Positions 45,041 through 54,030 of a stretch of DNA of 64,000 nt are shown piece after piece. The DNA lies in contig NC_020291.1 of the NCBI RefSeq assembly GCF_000340885.1, forward strand, positions 1,239,001 to 1,303,000. The letters are read 5' to 3'. The DNA comes from Clostridium saccharoperbutylacetonicum N1-4(HMT). GTDB taxonomy: Bacteria > Bacillota > Clostridia > Clostridiales > Clostridiaceae. Each line of letters starts with the position of its first letter. Positions within the stretch are counted from its first letter, which is position 1. The position numbers and the translations under genes were made by a program. The notes below the pieces were generated by a model. That model did no database searches. It was not told the DNA's origin and was given only the letters and a program-made list of their open reading frames with translations.

Positions 45041-47344
45041 ATGGATATTTTTAAGATTCTCTTGCAAATTACCTTAACTGGAAGCTTATTGTCTTTAATA
45101 TTATGCTTATTTAAGCCATTTACTAAAAAAGTTTTTAGTGCAACTTGGAATTATTATATGTTAGTTATAACATTATTATTTTTTATTATACCAATAGGAA
45201 GTTTTATTAAATTTCCAGAAATAGTAGTTTACAAGGGAACAGTTCCTATTGAAACTACAAGTAAGACATTACAGTTAGATAATAAAAAGATTTCACAAGG
45301 TGAGAATAAAGATGATATACGAGTATTAAATGATAAGAATGAATTGGTACCTCTAAATACAAATGAAATTACTTTACGAGAAGCAAAACCAATTAATGAG
45401 ATACTAAAAAAAGAGATATTAATTTATATTTGGGCTATAGGTATAATAATATTTATAGCTAAGGAAGCTTATAATTATAGATCCTTTTATAAAAAGCTTA
45501 ACATTGCAAGTAATATGATTGAGGATGAAATAATTATTAATGCTTTAGAGACATCTAAGAAAAATTTAAATATAAGTAAAAAAATAATTTTTTGTGAATG
45601 TTCATGCATTAAAAGCCCTATGATTACAGGAATATTGAAACCTACAATAACTATACCTAAAAGGGAAGAAAATTTGGACAAACTAGAGATAATTCTTACT
45701 CATGAATTACTTCATTTCAAAAGAAAAGATTTATGGATAAAAATAATGGCGCTTGTAGTCAATATAATTAATTGGTTTAATCCTATTGCTTATATTATTA
45801 GAAGTAAAATAAATGTTGAATGTGAATTATCTTTAGATGAGCATTTAATTAGGAATATGGATAAATCAAAAAGAAAGTACTATGGAGAAATTATTTTAGA
45901 ACAAATAGAATACTCTCAAAATAAATCTTTAAGTTTAGGAGCATCAGTTTGTAAAGGTAGAAAGGAGCTTGAAACAAGATTGAAAAATATAATATTTTTT
46001 AAAAAATCAAGAAAATTAATTGTAGGTATATCATTTATAGCAGCTATGTTTTTCACGTTTACCAGCCTATTTACTGCAAATGCAGTTTTTGCTGATAATA
46101 GTAACTTGGAAAAGAATAATAAAACAGCAGAATTTGCTGCTTTTGTAGCAAATGATGGCTTATATATGTCAGAATTGAAAGAAAATAATTCAATTCTTCT
46201 TGATAAAAGCCAGAAGATTAAAAAACCATTAATATCAAAGAATGGATTGTTTGTTGCATATACAAAGGAAGAAAATTTATATGTATGTAATATAAAAACT
46301 CGTGAAATAATGGAAGTATCTAAAAATATAGAGTCATACGATTGGAATAATTCAGGTGATTTAATTTATTATAGTAGTAATTCTGGAATATCCATGTATA
46401 ATGCTGAAGATAAAAATTCAAAAACACTTATAAGTAATGAATATGATTATTACAACATTAACTGTGATAGCAAAGGGAAAATATATGCGAATAAAGAATT
46501 AAAGTATTCTGAAGGAAATGACAAAAAAATAAAAACTATGGGCATAATTTGTTATGACTTAAATACTAAAGAAGAAAAGGTTATTTTAGCAAGTAAAGAA
46601 GGTACCAATAAAGAAATTAATGAGAAATATACAATTTCTGAGTTATTTGAATCAATTGGTTCAACACCTAATGTTTCAAAGGTTTCAACCGATGATAAAT
46701 ACTTGTATATCTGGAATGGACCTAAGTCAGGGTCATTGTCAGCTGATGCTACTGAATTTTCAGTATATGATATTTTAAATAATAAATTTATAGAAAATAA
46801 TAATATGATAGCATTAGCTTATAGAGATAATATTTCACAAAATCCAGTAGATAGCAATCTTGTTGCAGTAAATAATGGTGAATATAGAGATATGTATTAT
46901 AATAAAACATTAGGTATTTATAATGTAGATAATAATAGTTTTACAAATTTACTTCCGCAAGATCAAGTTTCTATGACACCAGATTATTCTGCTGATGGAA
47001 AAAACATAGTATATTCAGGAACCAATAGCATAAAAGATTCTAAATTGATAAGTAATAAAGAATGGGAAAACCAAGCGCACCATATTTATGCAGTAAATAC
47101 AGATACAAAAAAAGTAATACAAATAACAAATAGTAAAGCTTTCGATTTTATGCCTAAATATTTATTAAATAATGAAATATTATTTGTACGAGAAGATGGT
47201 AATTCTTATAGTCTGTGGAAGACAAAAGATGGAGTAGAAACAAAGCTTGCAGATAATTTGAATTTTAAATCTAATTCATATACTAATACTTGGTACTATG
47301 GTCATTATGAAACTGAGCAAGTTGTAGATTTGTTTTTGGGATAA
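45041..47344 (+). CDS. BlaR1-type M56 metalloprotease with a predicted beta-propeller sensor
   Basis: The 767-residue membrane protein has helices at about residues 5-24, 37-54, 126-142 and 325-347. The cytoplasmic zinc protease has HELLH (221-225) and the downstream VECELSLDEHLI that supplies the third ligand, as in BlaR1/MecR1. The extracellular part (about 350-767) has no penicillin-binding SxxK/KTG motifs. It shows repeated strand patterns like FAAFVANDGLYMSEL, GLFVAYTKEENLYVC, GDLIYYSSNSGISMY and GKNIVYSG, typical of WD40/TolB-like beta-propellers. On signal binding it should cleave BlaI. The signal is unlikely to be a beta-lactam bound covalently. Confidence 0.88.
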   Translation: MDIFKILLQITLTGSLLSLILCLFKPFTKKVFSATWNYYMLVITLLFFIIPIGSFIKFPEIVVYKGTVPIETTSKTLQLDNKKISQGENKDDIRVLNDKNELVPLNTNEITLREAKPINEILKKEILIYIWAIGIIIFIAKEAYNYRSFYKKLNIASNMIEDEIIINALETSKKNLNISKKIIFCECSCIKSPMITGILKPTITIPKREENLDKLEIILTHELLHFKRKDLWIKIMALVVNIINWFNPIAYIIRSKINVECELSLDEHLIRNMDKSKRKYYGEIILEQIEYSQNKSLSLGASVCKGRKELETRLKNIIFFKKSRKLIVGISFIAAMFFTFTSLFTANAVFADNSNLEKNNKTAEFAAFVANDGLYMSELKENNSILLDKSQKIKKPLISKNGLFVAYTKEENLYVCNIKTREIMEVSKNIESYDWNNSGDLIYYSSNSGISMYNAEDKNSKTLISNEYDYYNINCDSKGKIYANKELKYSEGNDKKIKTMGIICYDLNTKEEKVILASKEGTNKEINEKYTISELFESIGSTPNVSKVSTDDKYLYIWNGPKSGSLSADATEFSVYDILNNKFIENNNMIALAYRDNISQNPVDSNLVAVNNGEYRDMYYNKTLGIYNVDNNSFTNLLPQDQVSMTPDYSADGKNIVYSGTNSIKDSKLISNKEWENQAHHIYAVNTDTKKVIQITNSKAFDFMPKYLLNNEILFVREDGNSYSLWKTKDGVETKLADNLNFKSNSYTNTWYYGHYETEQVVDLFLG

Positions 47345-47392
47345 TAGGTTACTATATATAATTGTAGTAAAAATGTATTAAAGTTGTGGATA

Positions 47393-47434
47393 AAAACTTC
47401 ACTAAATTAATAATTTAGTGGAGTTTTTATTTTA
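47393..47434 (+). terminator. Terminator of the blaI operon
   Basis: A 17-bp stem (47393-47409 with 47411-47427, one G-T pair) is followed by TATTTTA. The loop as drawn is a single base, so the inner pairs will open. Confidence 0.85.
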
Positions 47435-47572
47435 AGGATAGGTCATATAGGATATAATATTAGATGGTTAGTGTAGACTTTGATATTAAAAATTATGATA
47501 AACGTATATTATAGAAAATTGAAAAGAGATAATTAATTTGAGATAAGAAAAATGAATGGATGAAATGATAAT

Positions 47573-48502
47573 ATGGAAAATAAAAATTATTTGTATAATA
47601 ACTATTTAAATATGGCAAGGAACTTAAGAACTGAAAACAACTTATTAAAGGCCATGAGTTTCTATAAAAAAGCATATGCGCTAGATATAGGCAAGTTTGA
47701 TATAGAGTTACTTATGGATATGGCATTGCTATATGATCAAATTGGACTTTCAAGTGAGGCAGAAAGTAAATACTTAGAGATTATTAAGCTAGATAAAGAT
47801 GAAGCCATAGCATATTATGGTTTGGCTATTATATATAATGAAAATGATGAATTAGAGAAAGCTAAAACATTTTATAAAAAAGCAATAGAAAAAAATCCTA
47901 ATTATGATAAAGCATATTTCTTTTTAGCAAATATATATGATGAAATTGGGCAAAAAGAGAAGGCAATACTTAATTATAAAAAGGTTATTGATATAAATCC
48001 TTATGATTTATGGGCCTATGCAAACACTGCATGTATTTTAGAAGAACAGAATAAGAATAGTGAAGCTTTGGAATATATAAATAAAGCATTGAAAGTAGAT
48101 AGGAGACACTACAAGATACTTTTTAATAAAGCCGTTATTTTAAATAAGCTTGGAATGATAGAGGAAAGTAAAGAATACTATAATAAATCAATTAAAGAAA
48201 ATCCAAGATATCCATTTAGTTTTCTAAATTTAGCGGTTATATATAGGGAAGAAGGAAATTTTGAAAAGGCTATTGAGATAATAACGGATGGAATAAATGA
48301 AAATATGGAAGAAGGATTTTTATATTATAATAGGGCTTGCTTTTATGTAAATATAAATGAAAATTTAAAGGCTATTAATGACATTAAAAAAAGTATACAA
48401 TTAAATGAAGATTTTTTGGGGTATATGAAAAAGGATAGGGAATTAGATCCAATACGAGGAATTAAAGAATATAAAGAAATTGAAGGTACTTCAAAACAAT
48501 AA
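47573..48502 (+). CDS. TPR-repeat protein
   Basis: The 309-residue protein consists of about eight tetratricopeptide repeats, for example AIAYYGLAIIYNENDELEKA, KAYFFLANIYDEIGQKEKA and WAYANTACILEEQNKNSEAL. It has no signal peptide or membrane helix, so it is cytoplasmic. TPR proteins scaffold protein complexes; the partner is not indicated. The neighbouring acetyltransferase gene follows after 42 nt and may be cotranscribed. Confidence 0.9.
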   Translation: MENKNYLYNNYLNMARNLRTENNLLKAMSFYKKAYALDIGKFDIELLMDMALLYDQIGLSSEAESKYLEIIKLDKDEAIAYYGLAIIYNENDELEKAKTFYKKAIEKNPNYDKAYFFLANIYDEIGQKEKAILNYKKVIDINPYDLWAYANTACILEEQNKNSEALEYINKALKVDRRHYKILFNKAVILNKLGMIEESKEYYNKSIKENPRYPFSFLNLAVIYREEGNFEKAIEIITDGINENMEEGFLYYNRACFYVNINENLKAINDIKKSIQLNEDFLGYMKKDRELDPIRGIKEYKEIEGTSKQ

Positions 48503-48544
48503 AAATACAAAAGAGTTAAAGAAAAATATTTAGGAGGAACCAAA

Positions 48545-49039
48545 ATGGAATTTATTATTGACAAGGTTAAAAGAGAGGATTTTGATGAAATAGTTAAAAT
48601 ATATGAACAAGGAATAAAAACTGGAATTTCAACGTTTCAAACTAAATCACCAACATATGAGGCATGGGATGAAGGACATATTAAAGAATGTAGATTAGTA
48701 GCAAGAAGTGGTGATAGAGTGTTAGGTTGGGCTACTTTAGCTAAAATATTTCAAAGACCTGTATATGATGGTCTTTTAGAATTAAGCTTATATATTGCTG
48801 AAGATGCTAGAGGTAAAAAGGTTGGACAAACATTGCTTAATGCATTGATAGAAGAATCAGAAAAACATGGAATCTGGTCAATTCAATCACTTATAATTAA
48901 GGAAAATAAAGCCAGTATTGCACTTCATGAAAAATGCGGATTCAGGCATGTAGGATATTGGGAAAAAGCAGGAAAGATGTCACATGATAATTTATGGTAT
49001 GATGTTGTTATTATGGAAAGAAGAAGCACAATAATATGA
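48545..49039 (+). CDS. GNAT N-acetyltransferase (phosphinothricin acetyltransferase-like)
   Basis: The 164-residue protein has the PAT/YwnH pattern: IVKIYEQGIKTGISTFQT, VLGWATLAKI, YDGLLELSLYIAEDARGKKVGQTLLNALIEE, with the acetyl-CoA loop ARGKKVGQ, and ALHEKCGFRHVGYWEKAGK at the C-terminus. Relatives acetylate phosphinothricin, methionine sulfone or other amino-acid analogues. The natural substrate is unknown. GGAGG precedes the ATG. Confidence 0.92.
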   Translation: MEFIIDKVKREDFDEIVKIYEQGIKTGISTFQTKSPTYEAWDEGHIKECRLVARSGDRVLGWATLAKIFQRPVYDGLLELSLYIAEDARGKKVGQTLLNALIEESEKHGIWSIQSLIIKENKASIALHEKCGFRHVGYWEKAGKMSHDNLWYDVVIMERRSTII

Positions 49040-49093
49040 ACTAATAAGTAAACAAAGTTCATATAAAATAATTTTAATACTAAAAACTTAATA

Positions 49094-49160
49094 GAAGCTT
49101 GTCCGATGTTTGCTTACTAAAACTTTATGTTTAGAGCAAGCTAAAGGGTGAACAAGCTTC
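49094..49160. terminator. Long two-part hairpin between convergent genes
   Basis: GAAGCTTGT (49094-49102) pairs with ACAAGCTTC (49152-49160). The enclosed region folds again through TTGCT...AGCAA and CTAAAAC/GTTTAG. It likely ends both flanking transcripts, although the T-tract is weak. Confidence 0.5.
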
Positions 49161-49219
49161 CATTTAATATTTTATGTAGTTTTTTATAATCAATGCTTTT
49201 ACTTTTATAGATTGTAAAA

Positions 49220-49819
49220 TTAGTTTCTATATTGAACTTCAGATAGATTTGATACATGTTCGTATTCTATTTTTTCATTGTTATATAAGAATTTTACCCC
49301 ATCTATCCATTCGCCTCTAGATTTATTATTAGATTGAAGAAAATTCTCAATTAAAGTACCAGAAGTCACAGAACCACCAGTGGAACCTTGGAATTTTGAT
49401 ATCCATTTCTTATTGTTAGCGTCAGCTAAATTTATGGTGGCAACTTTTTTACCGTTAACAGTATCTATAGATTTAACTTCAATAGGTAGGTTATCAAATT
49501 TCTTTTCTGATAATGCTTTTGATAATTGTTTTAATTTATCTTCTAAGGTCGAATTTTCGTTTACTTCAATATTGCCTGATTGGTCAGGTTCTAAAGAATT
49601 TTCATCAATACTATATATATTAATTTTAATTTTATTTACCTTTGGCTCACTTTTTGATTGAGTATCATTTGATTTAGTAGCATTGGAGTTATCTTTATTT
49701 TGTTCCACAGTAGTGTTGCTGTCTGCTTTTGAAGTTGTGGTATCATTTGCTTTTTGAGTACAAGAAACCATTACAATGCTTAATAATAATACTGTAGATA
49801 AAATTAATTTTCTGATCAT
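49220..49819 (-). CDS. GerMN-domain lipoprotein
   Basis: The 199-residue protein has a lipoprotein signal with SIVMVSCTQ (Cys at about residue 20). A Ser/Thr/Asn-rich linker runs to residue 60. The C-terminal domain (about 62-165) resembles GerMN: KIKINIYSIDENSLEP, EDKLKQLSKAL, VKSIDTVNGKKVATINLAD and SGTLIENFL. GerMN domains occur in sporulation and germination lipoproteins such as GerM. GGAGG lies before the ATG. A role in the spore is inferred from the domain only. Confidence 0.82.
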   Translation of the reverse strand: MIRKLILSTVLLLSIVMVSCTQKANDTTTSKADSNTTVEQNKDNSNATKSNDTQSKSEPKVNKIKINIYSIDENSLEPDQSGNIEVNENSTLEDKLKQLSKALSEKKFDNLPIEVKSIDTVNGKKVATINLADANNKKWISKFQGSTGGSVTSGTLIENFLQSNNKSRGEWIDGVKFLYNNEKIEYEHVSNLSEVQYRN

Positions 49820-49979
49820 AATATGTACACCTCCTGAGTCTATAATTAATATACACTATATTACAATTATAAATTTACAAATAGGATTTTTTATTCTTTA
49901 GGAATTTATAGTAAAGTTAAATCTGTGGATAACTTGTTGAAAAGGCCAATTAAGTAAGTTTTATGTGTCAAAAAGAATA

Positions 49980-50165
49980 AAAAATAAATCTTATTCGCCT
50001 GCATAAAATGTTCTCATATGCAGCATAGCTGCTCTTTATAAGGTGCAGATTTTTCTCACATGCGTTCGAAAAGGCAGATGCGCACCTATAAAAAGAGTGC
50101 GAAGCACAATACGGAACTTAATATTAAAAATCTCCGGCTCCACAGTCGCTTGCGATTTTTTTATT
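49980..50165. repeat. Composite hairpin-rich block with a copy of the 38-bp repeat
   Basis: GCAGC/GCTGC forms a hairpin at about 50022-50034, and AGGTGC (50041-50046) pairs with GCACCT (50082-50087). A single copy of the 38-bp unit lies at 50085-50120, with core GTGCGAAGCAC. A terminator-like AAAAATC/GATTTTT pair encloses TCGC/GCGA (about 50127-50163). No coding frame is supported. The block separates the GerMN gene from the fabT promoter and may be a repeat cluster or an unnamed small RNA. Confidence 0.55.
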
Positions 50166-50261
50166 AATTAATTGTAAATATATATTATTAATTGAGTAAA
50201 TTATATCATATCATAGTATGTTTTTAAAGCATATGATAAAATGGGAAAAAATGAAAAAAGT

Positions 50262-50302
50262 TTGACATTATATTTTTGTTATAGTATATTTTGATTATCA
50301 AA
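50262..50302 (+). promoter_or_regulatory. Promoter and FabT box of the fatty-acid operon
   Basis: TTGACA (50262-50267), 17 nt, TATATT (50285-50290) is a near-consensus promoter. TTTGATTATCAAA (50290-50302) is a perfect 13-bp palindrome that matches the known FabT site and overlaps the expected start of transcription. A second partial half-site, ATTTGATTTTAAA, follows at about 50305. FabT bound to acyl-ACP would block this promoter. Confidence 0.88.
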
Positions 50303-50429
50303 CTATTTGATTTTAAAACTTTTAATTCCATATATATTCAAAAGATAAACTAATTAAAAAGCTATTTTTTTAATTAGTATTGAATTTCTATGGGTATTTT
50401 TTGTATGTCAAGGTGGAGAGTGCAGATGA

Positions 50430-50879
50430 ATGGATAGTACACTTATAATGATCAATGAACTTTTAGTACAGTTGTTTAATGATGTTATACAAATAGAAGA
50501 ACAGAGTTTAAAAAATGGCGTACTTTCAGATATTTCAATTACTGAGATTCATACGATCGAAGCTATTGGAATGTATAAGGAAAGTACAATGTCTGAAGTA
50601 GCACAGAAGTTAAAAATTACTGTAAGTACTTTAACGACGGCTATTAATAAATTGATAAAAAAAGGATACGTAGAAAGAAAAAGAATAGAGGAAGATAGAA
50701 GAGTTGTTTTAGTTAAATTAACGAAAAGAGGAAAGTTAGCCTTTAGGCTTCATGAAAGATTTCATAGGGAAATGGTAAACACAGCTATAGACGGATTAAA
50801 TTTGGAAGAAGAAGAAATTTTGATTTCGTCTTTAAATAAAATAAATCACTTTTTTGTGAAAAAATATAAATTGGAATAA
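50430..50879 (+). CDS. fabT: MarR-family repressor of fatty-acid synthesis
   Basis: The 149-residue winged-helix protein has DISITEIHTIEAIG, then TMSEVAQKLKITVSTLTTAINKLIKKGYVERKRIEEDRRVVLVKLTKRGK, the MarR DNA-binding core. Its position before fabH, together with a FabT-type operator on the promoter, identifies it as FabT, which is autoregulated and uses long-chain acyl-ACP as corepressor in streptococci. AGGTGGAG precedes the ATG. The stop codon lies 15 nt before the fabH start. Confidence 0.93.
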   Translation: MDSTLIMINELLVQLFNDVIQIEEQSLKNGVLSDISITEIHTIEAIGMYKESTMSEVAQKLKITVSTLTTAINKLIKKGYVERKRIEEDRRVVLVKLTKRGKLAFRLHERFHREMVNTAIDGLNLEEEEILISSLNKINHFFVKKYKLE

Positions 50880-50893
50880 TGAAGGAGAAAATT

Positions 50894-51865
50894 ATGAACA
50901 ATGTTAAGATTGCTAGTATTGGGGCATATTTACCACCTTTAGTAGTTACAAATGATAAAATAAGTGAATTTGTTGATACAAATGATGAATGGATAGTACA
51001 AAGAACAGGAATAAAGGAGCGAAGAATTTCGGAGGGAGAAAATACATCTGAAATCTCTACTAAAGCAGCCCGAATTGCTCTTGAAAGAGCTGGAGTTGAT
51101 CCAAAAGATTTAGATTTAATAATAGTTGCAACTATTAGTCCAGACAAATTTATACCATCAGTTGCTTGTTTAGTCCAAAGCAATTTAGATGCTGATAAGG
51201 CTGCTTGCTTTGATATAAGTGTTGCATGTTCAGGGTTTGTATATGGATTAGAAATAGCAAGAGCACTTATGAATACAATGAACTATAAGAATGCACTAGT
51301 TATTGGTGCAGAAGTTCTTTCAAAAGTAATGGATTGGTCAGATAGAAGTACATGTATACTATTTGGGGATGGAGCAGGCGCAGCTGTATTAAAACAAGAT
51401 GAAAAACAAGGAATAATCAAATCATATTTAAGATCCGATGGAAAAAAAGGGGAAGCATTGACTATAGGTGCTACTGATTTTGATACACCTTTTACTAAAG
51501 AAAAAACAGTAAGTGATAGAATTATCAAAATGAATGGTAGAGAAGTACTTAGATTTGCAGTAGGTGCAATTGATGATGCTGTTAAAGAAGTTTTAAAGGA
51601 TACCGATATTTCAATAGATGAAATTAAATATGTAGTACCTCATCAGGCAAACTATAGAATTATAAAATTGGCAGCAGAAAAATTAAATTTAAGTGAAGAT
51701 AAATTCTATTTGAATTTAGATAGAGTAGGAAATACATCAGCAGCATCAGTTCCTATAGTTTTAAATGAAATGTATGAGAAAGGTTTATTTAATAAAGGAG
51801 ATAAAATCATTTTAGTTGCATTTGGTGGTGGCTTAACTTATGGTGCGACATTAGTTGAATGGTAA
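50894..51865 (+). CDS. fabH: 3-oxoacyl-ACP synthase III
   Basis: From the ATG at 50894, after GAAGGAG, the protein has 323 residues. The Cys112-His-Asn triad is visible in DISVACSGFVYG, VPHQANYRI and VGNTSAAS. It condenses an acyl-CoA primer with malonyl-ACP. It has the RTGIKERR and GDGAGAAVL motifs of the family. The upstream frame from 50879 reads through the ribosome binding site and is not preferred. The next gene is 217 nt away, without an ACP gene between them. Confidence 0.96.
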   Translation: MNNVKIASIGAYLPPLVVTNDKISEFVDTNDEWIVQRTGIKERRISEGENTSEISTKAARIALERAGVDPKDLDLIIVATISPDKFIPSVACLVQSNLDADKAACFDISVACSGFVYGLEIARALMNTMNYKNALVIGAEVLSKVMDWSDRSTCILFGDGAGAAVLKQDEKQGIIKSYLRSDGKKGEALTIGATDFDTPFTKEKTVSDRIIKMNGREVLRFAVGAIDDAVKEVLKDTDISIDEIKYVVPHQANYRIIKLAAEKLNLSEDKFYLNLDRVGNTSAASVPIVLNEMYEKGLFNKGDKIILVAFGGGLTYGATLVEW

Positions 51866-51950
51866 AAAACAAGGTTTAATAACAAGGCATTATAAAAATA
51901 ACAATTATTTATATAAATATGAACTTATTTTTAACTTTTAGGTTATTTCA

Positions 51951-51980
51951 TTGATAACTAAATACTATATATAGTAAAAT
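51951..51980 (+). promoter_or_regulatory. Possible internal promoter before fabK
   Basis: TTGATA (51951-51956), 18 nt, TAAAAT (51975-51980) lies in the 217-nt fabH-fabK gap. The match is moderate and no FabT box accompanies it. Confidence 0.35.
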
Positions 51981-52082
51981 TATTTATCATGTTAAAGTTA
52001 TTTGTCTACAATTGATTCCAAAAGAGTTTATTGATGGGCATAAAGATGATTAAGGATTTGATTATGCTGGGAGGAAATTATT

Positions 52083-53024
52083 GTGAAAAAAAGTAGAGTG
52101 TGTGAACTATTAAAAATAGAGTATCCTATATTTCAAGGTGCAATGGCGAGAATTGCAGATGCATCTTTAGCTTCAGCTGTAAGCGAAGCAGGAGGACTTG
52201 GAATAATAACAGGAGCAGCACCAACTGAATGGGTAAGGGAACAAATACAAAAAACTAAGAAGTTAACTGATAAACCTTTTGGAGTAAATATAATGTTAAT
52301 GTCAGAAAATGCTGAAGAAATAGCTGAGTTAGTTTGTGAAGAAGGAGTAGCAGTAGTTACAACTGGGGCAGGAAGTCCAGGAAAGTATATGGAAAAGTGG
52401 AAGGCTCATGGGATAAAAGTTATACCAGTAGTAGCTTCAGTAGCTTTAGCTAAAAGAATGGAAAAGGCAGGTGCTGATGCTATTATTGCAGAAGGAACTG
52501 AATCAGGAGGACATGTTGGGCAGTTGACTACAATGGCATTAGTGCCACAAGTTGTTGATGCAGTTGAAGTCCCAGTTATAGCAGCAGGTGGTATTGGTGA
52601 TGGAAGAGGCGTAGCTGCATCATTCATGCTAGGAGCTGAAGGAATTCAAGTTGGAACAAGATTCTTAGTAGCTAAAGAATGCACAATACATCAAAATTAC
52701 AAAGACAAGGTATTAAAAGCTAATGATATAGATACTGAAGTTACAGGAAGACCAACTGGTCATCCAGTTAGAGTTCTTAGAAACAAACTTGCAAGAACTT
52801 ATTTGAAGTTAGAAAAAGAAGGAGCATCTGTTGAAGAGTTAGAAAAACTTGGAGCAGGCGCGTTGAAAAAAGCTGTTGTAGATGGTGACGTTGATAATGG
52901 ATCACTTATGTCGGGGCAAATTGCAGGTCTTATTAATAAAGAAGAGACTTGTAAGGAAATGATTGAAGAATTATTCAATGAAGCGAATGAATTATTTGGA
53001 AAATTTGGAGGAAACCATGAATAG
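52083..53024 (+). CDS. fabK: Enoyl-ACP reductase II, FMN-dependent
   Basis: The 313-residue protein is of the nitronate monooxygenase/FabK fold: YPIFQGAMARIADASLASAVS, GLGIITGA, PFGVNIMLMS, AEGTESGGHVGQLTTMALVPQ, VIAAGGIGDGRG and GAEGIQVGTRFLV. In this operon it should be the enoyl reductase FabK; no fabI is present in the window. The start is GTG after GGGAGG. The end overlaps fabD by 8 nt. Confidence 0.94.
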   Translation: MKKSRVCELLKIEYPIFQGAMARIADASLASAVSEAGGLGIITGAAPTEWVREQIQKTKKLTDKPFGVNIMLMSENAEEIAELVCEEGVAVVTTGAGSPGKYMEKWKAHGIKVIPVVASVALAKRMEKAGADAIIAEGTESGGHVGQLTTMALVPQVVDAVEVPVIAAGGIGDGRGVAASFMLGAEGIQVGTRFLVAKECTIHQNYKDKVLKANDIDTEVTGRPTGHPVRVLRNKLARTYLKLEKEGASVEELEKLGAGALKKAVVDGDVDNGSLMSGQIAGLINKEETCKEMIEELFNEANELFGKFGGNHE

Positions 53025-53952
53025 TACTAAAACTGCATTTCTTTTTCCAGGTCAAGGGGTTCAAACAATAGGTATGGCAAAAGAACTTTATGAGAACATA
53101 CCAGAATGTAAAGAAATTTTAGATAGAAGTGAAGAAATTTTAAAAATGCCAATTAAGCAAATGATGTTTGAAGGACCAGAAGAAGTTCTTACAGCAACAG
53201 AAAATGCTCAACCTACAATTCTTGTAGCATCCCTTATGGCATTAAAAGCTCTAGAGATAAATGGAATAGAAGCTGATTATACAGCTGGTCTTAGTTTAGG
53301 TGAATACGCATCTCTTATATATGGAGGAGCTCTTTCTTTGGAAGATGGATTATTGCTTATAAAAGAAAGAGGAAGAATAATGGGAAGTGCATTACCTGAA
53401 GGGTTAGGTACAATGGCTGCAATATTAAAATTAGATGATGAAAAGTTACAAGAATTATTAAAAAGAGCAAGTGAATTTGGAGTTATAGAAGGTGCTAATT
53501 TTAATTGCCCTGGGCAAGTATCGGTTTCAGGAGAAAATAAGGCTGTAGCTGAAGCAGTAAAAATAGCTAAGGAACTTGGGGGACTTGGAATTCCATTAAA
53601 GGTAAGTGGGCCATTCCATAGTTCACTTCTTGAGCCAGCAAGTGAAGAATTCTTTGATACAATAAAGGAAGTAAACATTAAAGAGCTTAATAAAACAGTA
53701 TATTCGAATGTTAAAGGTCTTCCATATGAACCACAAGATGATATTAGAGAATTATTAAAGAAACATATAAGATCATCTGTGCTTTTTGAAAAGACTATAA
53801 AGCATATGTTAGATAATGGAGTAGATACATTTATAGAAGTAGGTCCAGGAAAAGCACTTAGAGGATTTGTTAAGAAGATTGATAAGACTGCAAAACTTTT
53901 AAATGTTGAAGATATAACTTCATTAAATAATGTGATTGACAATAATCAATAA
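53017..53952 (+). CDS. fabD: Malonyl-CoA:ACP transacylase
   Basis: From the ATG at 53017, after GGAGG, the protein has 311 residues and starts MNSTKTAFLFPGQGVQ. The catalytic Ser93 is in GLSLGEYASL, the Firmicute form of the GHSxG motif, and His is in GPFHSSLL. The sequence also has FIEVGPGKALRG. It loads malonyl groups onto ACP. It overlaps fabK and is separated from fabG by a hairpin-rich gap. Confidence 0.96.
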   Translation: MNSTKTAFLFPGQGVQTIGMAKELYENIPECKEILDRSEEILKMPIKQMMFEGPEEVLTATENAQPTILVASLMALKALEINGIEADYTAGLSLGEYASLIYGGALSLEDGLLLIKERGRIMGSALPEGLGTMAAILKLDDEKLQELLKRASEFGVIEGANFNCPGQVSVSGENKAVAEAVKIAKELGGLGIPLKVSGPFHSSLLEPASEEFFDTIKEVNIKELNKTVYSNVKGLPYEPQDDIRELLKKHIRSSVLFEKTIKHMLDNGVDTFIEVGPGKALRGFVKKIDKTAKLLNVEDITSLNNVIDNNQ

Positions 53953-54020
53953 GCAATAGTTGATTATTAATACACTGCCAAGCATTGATAGCTGATTATT
54001 AAAAATTGACAATTGAATGG
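53953..54020. repeat. Hairpin repeats in the fabD-fabG gap
   Basis: AATAATCAA and TTGATTATT (about 53940-53968) form a hairpin that includes the fabD stop region. A further TGATTATT copy occurs at about 53993, followed by AATTGACAATTG. The composition is like the purC-purF element. Confidence 0.55.
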
Positions 54021-54030
54021 AGGGAATTAT

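Noticed and set aside
51866..52082. Possible acpP between fabH and fabK
   Set aside because: No frame of suitable length with a DSL phosphopantetheine site is present in the 217-nt gap.
53277..53942. 221-residue minus-strand frame opposite fabD
   Set aside because: It is the antisense of a clear fabD gene, rich in Ser/Pro from codon mirroring, with no ribosome binding site.
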